Shown here: positions 62,057 through 64,000 of the stretch, one piece after another | Position numbering within the stretch: the stretch's first letter is position 1 | Layout of the letters: each line of letters opens with the position of its first letter | Assembly (NCBI GenBank): GCA_965223085.1 | Contig: OZ244981.1 | Span: forward strand, 3,286,001 to 3,350,000 | Direction: 5' to 3' | DNA: 64,000 bases | From: CBDCVO01 sp965223085 | Lineage (GTDB): Bacteria; Pseudomonadota; Gammaproteobacteria; Ga0077536 | Program-made: the position numbers and the translations under genes | The notes under the pieces: generated by a model | Database searches by the model: none | What the model saw: only the letters and a program-made list of their open reading frames with translations | What the model was told of the DNA's origin: nothing

Positions 62057-63277
62057 GTCCATTCCTGCGGGTTTTTGGGCGCCCGCGCGCACTTCCTTAG
62101 CATCGACGATGAGTGCCTCAAAAGCCGCTTGCCAGTCGCTTAAGCGCGGACCCAAGTGTGTGACGTGGCCGGGAGTGAGCGACATTTTTGGCAACACGCT
62201 GGGGATGACGACCGCACCCACCGCCGCCTCGGTAATTGTGCTCAGGGCCTGGCGCGCCGCAAACTGGGGATCGGCAAAAATATCGGCGATCGAATTCACA
62301 ACCCCGCAGGGCACATCACCGCTAGCACAGCGTGTGACGACGTCCGCGGCGCTATGTGCACGCGTAAACGTCTCGACCGCGGTGTCGATCGTAGCGCGCG
62401 CCGCGAGGCGTTTCGCGGTCGTCGGATATTGCTGCGCGAGTGCCGGCGCGGCTAGCACCTTCGTGGCTAGGCGTGCCCAGATGTGATCGGCGGTGCAGGC
62501 GATCGCGACCCATTTGCCATCGGCACACGGGAAATGTCCGTGCGGACAAGCATTGCGGGTGCCCACACCCTCCCGCTCGCGGACGACGCCGTGGCGCGCA
62601 TAGAGCGGTGCGAGTTCGTCCAAGACGCGGAAAATCGATTCAAATAGGGCGATGTCGATGACTTGGCCGCGGCCCGTGTGCTCCGCGACGCGCAGCGCGA
62701 GTAATACCCCCACGGCCCCGTACAAGCCGGAAATATAGTCCGCCAAGGAGGTCGATCCGGGCGTCACCGGGGGACCGTCGGGCATGCCGGCCAAGTAGCT
62801 CAAACCACCGATCGCATGCGCGATACGGGCGAAGCCCGGGCGCTCGCGATAGGGTCCATTTTGACCGTAAGCGCTGATCCGTAACAGCACTAGGCGCGGA
62901 TTGTGCGCCCCGAGCACATCCCAACCCAAGCCCCATTTTTCGAGCGTTCCGGGGCGAAAGTTTTCGCACACCACGTCTGCACGCGCAACCAGCGCGAGGA
63001 ATTTTTTTTTATCGCCGTGCGACTTTAAATCGAGCACCACGGACCGCTTATTGCGCGCTTCGCTGAGCCAGGCGTAGGTGCGCGTGCGGTCATCGCTCGG
63101 GGTGCCAAAACGCCGCAAGGCGTCACCACCGTCGGGCTGTTCGACTTTGACTATCTCCGCGCCGAATTCCCCGAGTATCGTCGCCGCAAAACGGCGCGGC
63201 GACAAAAGTCGCGACATCGACGACACGGATCCCTGCTAGGGGTGCTGTGGGGGGGCTGAGTGTGTTCCATAAGCCAT
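62048..63277 (-). pseudogene. CaiB/BaiF CoA-transferase with frameshifts near its start
   Basis: Family III CoA-transferase. From 63226 down it reads cleanly (SRLLSPRRF is a shifted version; then AATILGEFGAEIVKVEQP, ADYISGLYGAVG with the catalytic Asp, GRGQVIDIALFE). The true N-terminus lies upstream in another frame: LAGIRVVDVATFVAAPF. Reading from ATG 63277, MAYGTHSAPP runs into a stop unless one C is added to the 7-C run (63249-63255), and one T is removed from the TTTT run (63188-63191). With both fixed, a full-length protein results. This is either a real pseudogene or two homopolymer sequencing errors. Confidence 0.75.
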
Positions 63278-63448
63278 AGTCTCAAGCATTCAGCGCGTCG
63301 ATGCACGTTCACATTTTCGAGGCTGGCGTTCATCGTCCGTGATCCGCGTGCCCTATGCGGGCTCGCGCGTTTACACTAAGCTTGATCGTGTGCTTGCGCG
63401 ACCATCGTATGCGAGTGTCACGCGGTTCACGACTAGCGGGGGATTTCA

Positions 63449-63961
63449 TTGGGCGGCAGTGCACGGCGGCGCTTACCGACCGCAAAGCGGCGCGCGGCCA
63501 ACAACACGCGCGAGGCGGATCTGCGGGAGTCGAATGCGGGCGCCCGGATCGGCGATTTAATCGACAAAATCCACCGCGTCGATGTCTTCACGCGTGATGA
63601 AGCGCGCCTGTTGACCTTATTGCTCAAGCGTGCCGCGAGTGCGCAGCACGCGCCCGGCAACAGTGATCTGACCGTGCCGCCGTCGCAAACGGCCGATGCG
63701 CCTGCCGGCGGCGCGGATTTCAATGCCAAGCTGGCGGATTTTCGCCGCTACGTTGGCGACGATCAAGAACGGGCGCCAGCGGAGGCGAAATTGCTCCGAT
63801 CGGCCATCGTGAATAATCGCAGTTGGCTCGTGCCGCTAGTGCGATTCTACTTGGCCTGCGGTATGCGCGAGGCGGCGGCTTATCGCGCGAGCGCAGCGCA
63901 ATTGGAGCGCGACATTAAAGACGTGAAACGGGAATATCTACATGCTGCAGTAAGACAGTAG
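63449..63961 (+). CDS. Uncharacterised protein with central low-complexity linker
   Basis: A 170-residue protein starting at TTG with GGGGGA upstream. It contains a helical segment IGDLIDKIHRVDVFTRDEARLLTLLLKRA, an Ala/Pro/Ser-rich linker (about 68-92) and a charged helical C-terminus (VPLVRFYLACGMREAAAYRASAAQLERD). I do not recognise a family. It lies on the strand opposite to the CoA-transferase. Function unknown. Confidence 0.55.
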   Translation: MGGSARRRLPTAKRRAANNTREADLRESNAGARIGDLIDKIHRVDVFTRDEARLLTLLLKRAASAQHAPGNSDLTVPPSQTADAPAGGADFNAKLADFRRYVGDDQERAPAEAKLLRSAIVNNRSWLVPLVRFYLACGMREAAAYRASAAQLERDIKDVKREYLHAAVRQ

Positions 63962-64000
63962 CGGCTGTGTGTAACGGCCGGTGAATGGCCCAAGTGGCAA

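Noticed and set aside
1..64000. tRNA, rRNA, CRISPR array, insertion sequence or prophage
   Set aside because: Looked for by eye (CCA ends, repeat arrays, transposase motifs); none found. A tRNAscan or ISfinder run would be needed to exclude them.

Overview
The window looks like a chromosomal segment of a free-living, Gram-negative gammaproteobacterium. It carries lipid A and Kdo genes (lpxK, kdsB), the LolA lipoprotein carrier, and the two gammaproteobacterial housekeeping blocks infA / bpt / aat / ftsK and lolA-rarA-crcB-serS. It is moderately GC-rich and densely packed on both strands. I saw no rRNA, tRNA, CRISPR array, phage or insertion sequence.

Layout. (1) 1-6.1 kb, plus strand: comEC, then a tightly coupled exbB-exbD-lpxK-ycaR-kdsB-phosphatase operon. 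(2) 6.1-11 kb, minus strand: infA, bpt and aat (N-degron tagging), a FemAB-like acyltransferase, a secreted unknown protein, a DUF1820 protein and a metallophosphoesterase. (3) 11.2-13.5 kb: ftsK. (4) 13.5-50.6 kb: a long accessory stretch between ftsK and lolA, which are neighbours in relatives such as Pseudomonas. It holds selO, folE, five-gene-family style glutathione S-transferases, two OmpA-type lipoproteins, a giant AsmA-like protein, a LysR regulator, a MATE exporter, AlaX, ArfB, a GTP cyclohydrolase II, a phosphohexomutase, VOC, RidA and SnoaL-type small enzymes, and a flavin monooxygenase next to an alpha/beta hydrolase. (5) 50.9-55.7 kb: lolA-rarA-crcB-serS and a Bax-inhibitor-1 family protein. 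(6) 56-64 kb: a GST, an MFS transporter, a duplicated VanZ-like membrane protein, and a CoA-linked set (CitE-like lyase, 4-hydroxybutyryl-CoA dehydratase-like flavoprotein, frameshifted CaiB/BaiF CoA-transferase).

Most notable: two selenoprotein genes that a standard gene call would miss or truncate. One is a SelW/Rdx-family protein with a C-x-x-Sec motif (21948-22169). The other is a peroxiredoxin-like protein with a Sec-x-x-Cys motif (43925-44575). Each has an in-frame TGA followed at bacterial SECIS distance by a hairpin. The host must therefore encode selA/B/C/D elsewhere.

Gene decay is also visible: an srkA kinase gene with an internal deletion joining its first ~62 codons to its last ~40, a GGDEF-EAL gene with several frameshifts, and a CoA-transferase with two homopolymer indels near its start. 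Several enzymes lack canonical catalytic residues: an alpha/beta hydrolase with Gly at the nucleophile position, an AbfD homologue lacking two of three Fe-S cysteines, and a HAD protein with DxG instead of DxD. A perfect FNR/Anr-type box lies in the lolA/hydrolase intergenic region.

All product calls rest on reading the translations and remembered family motifs; no database search was run.
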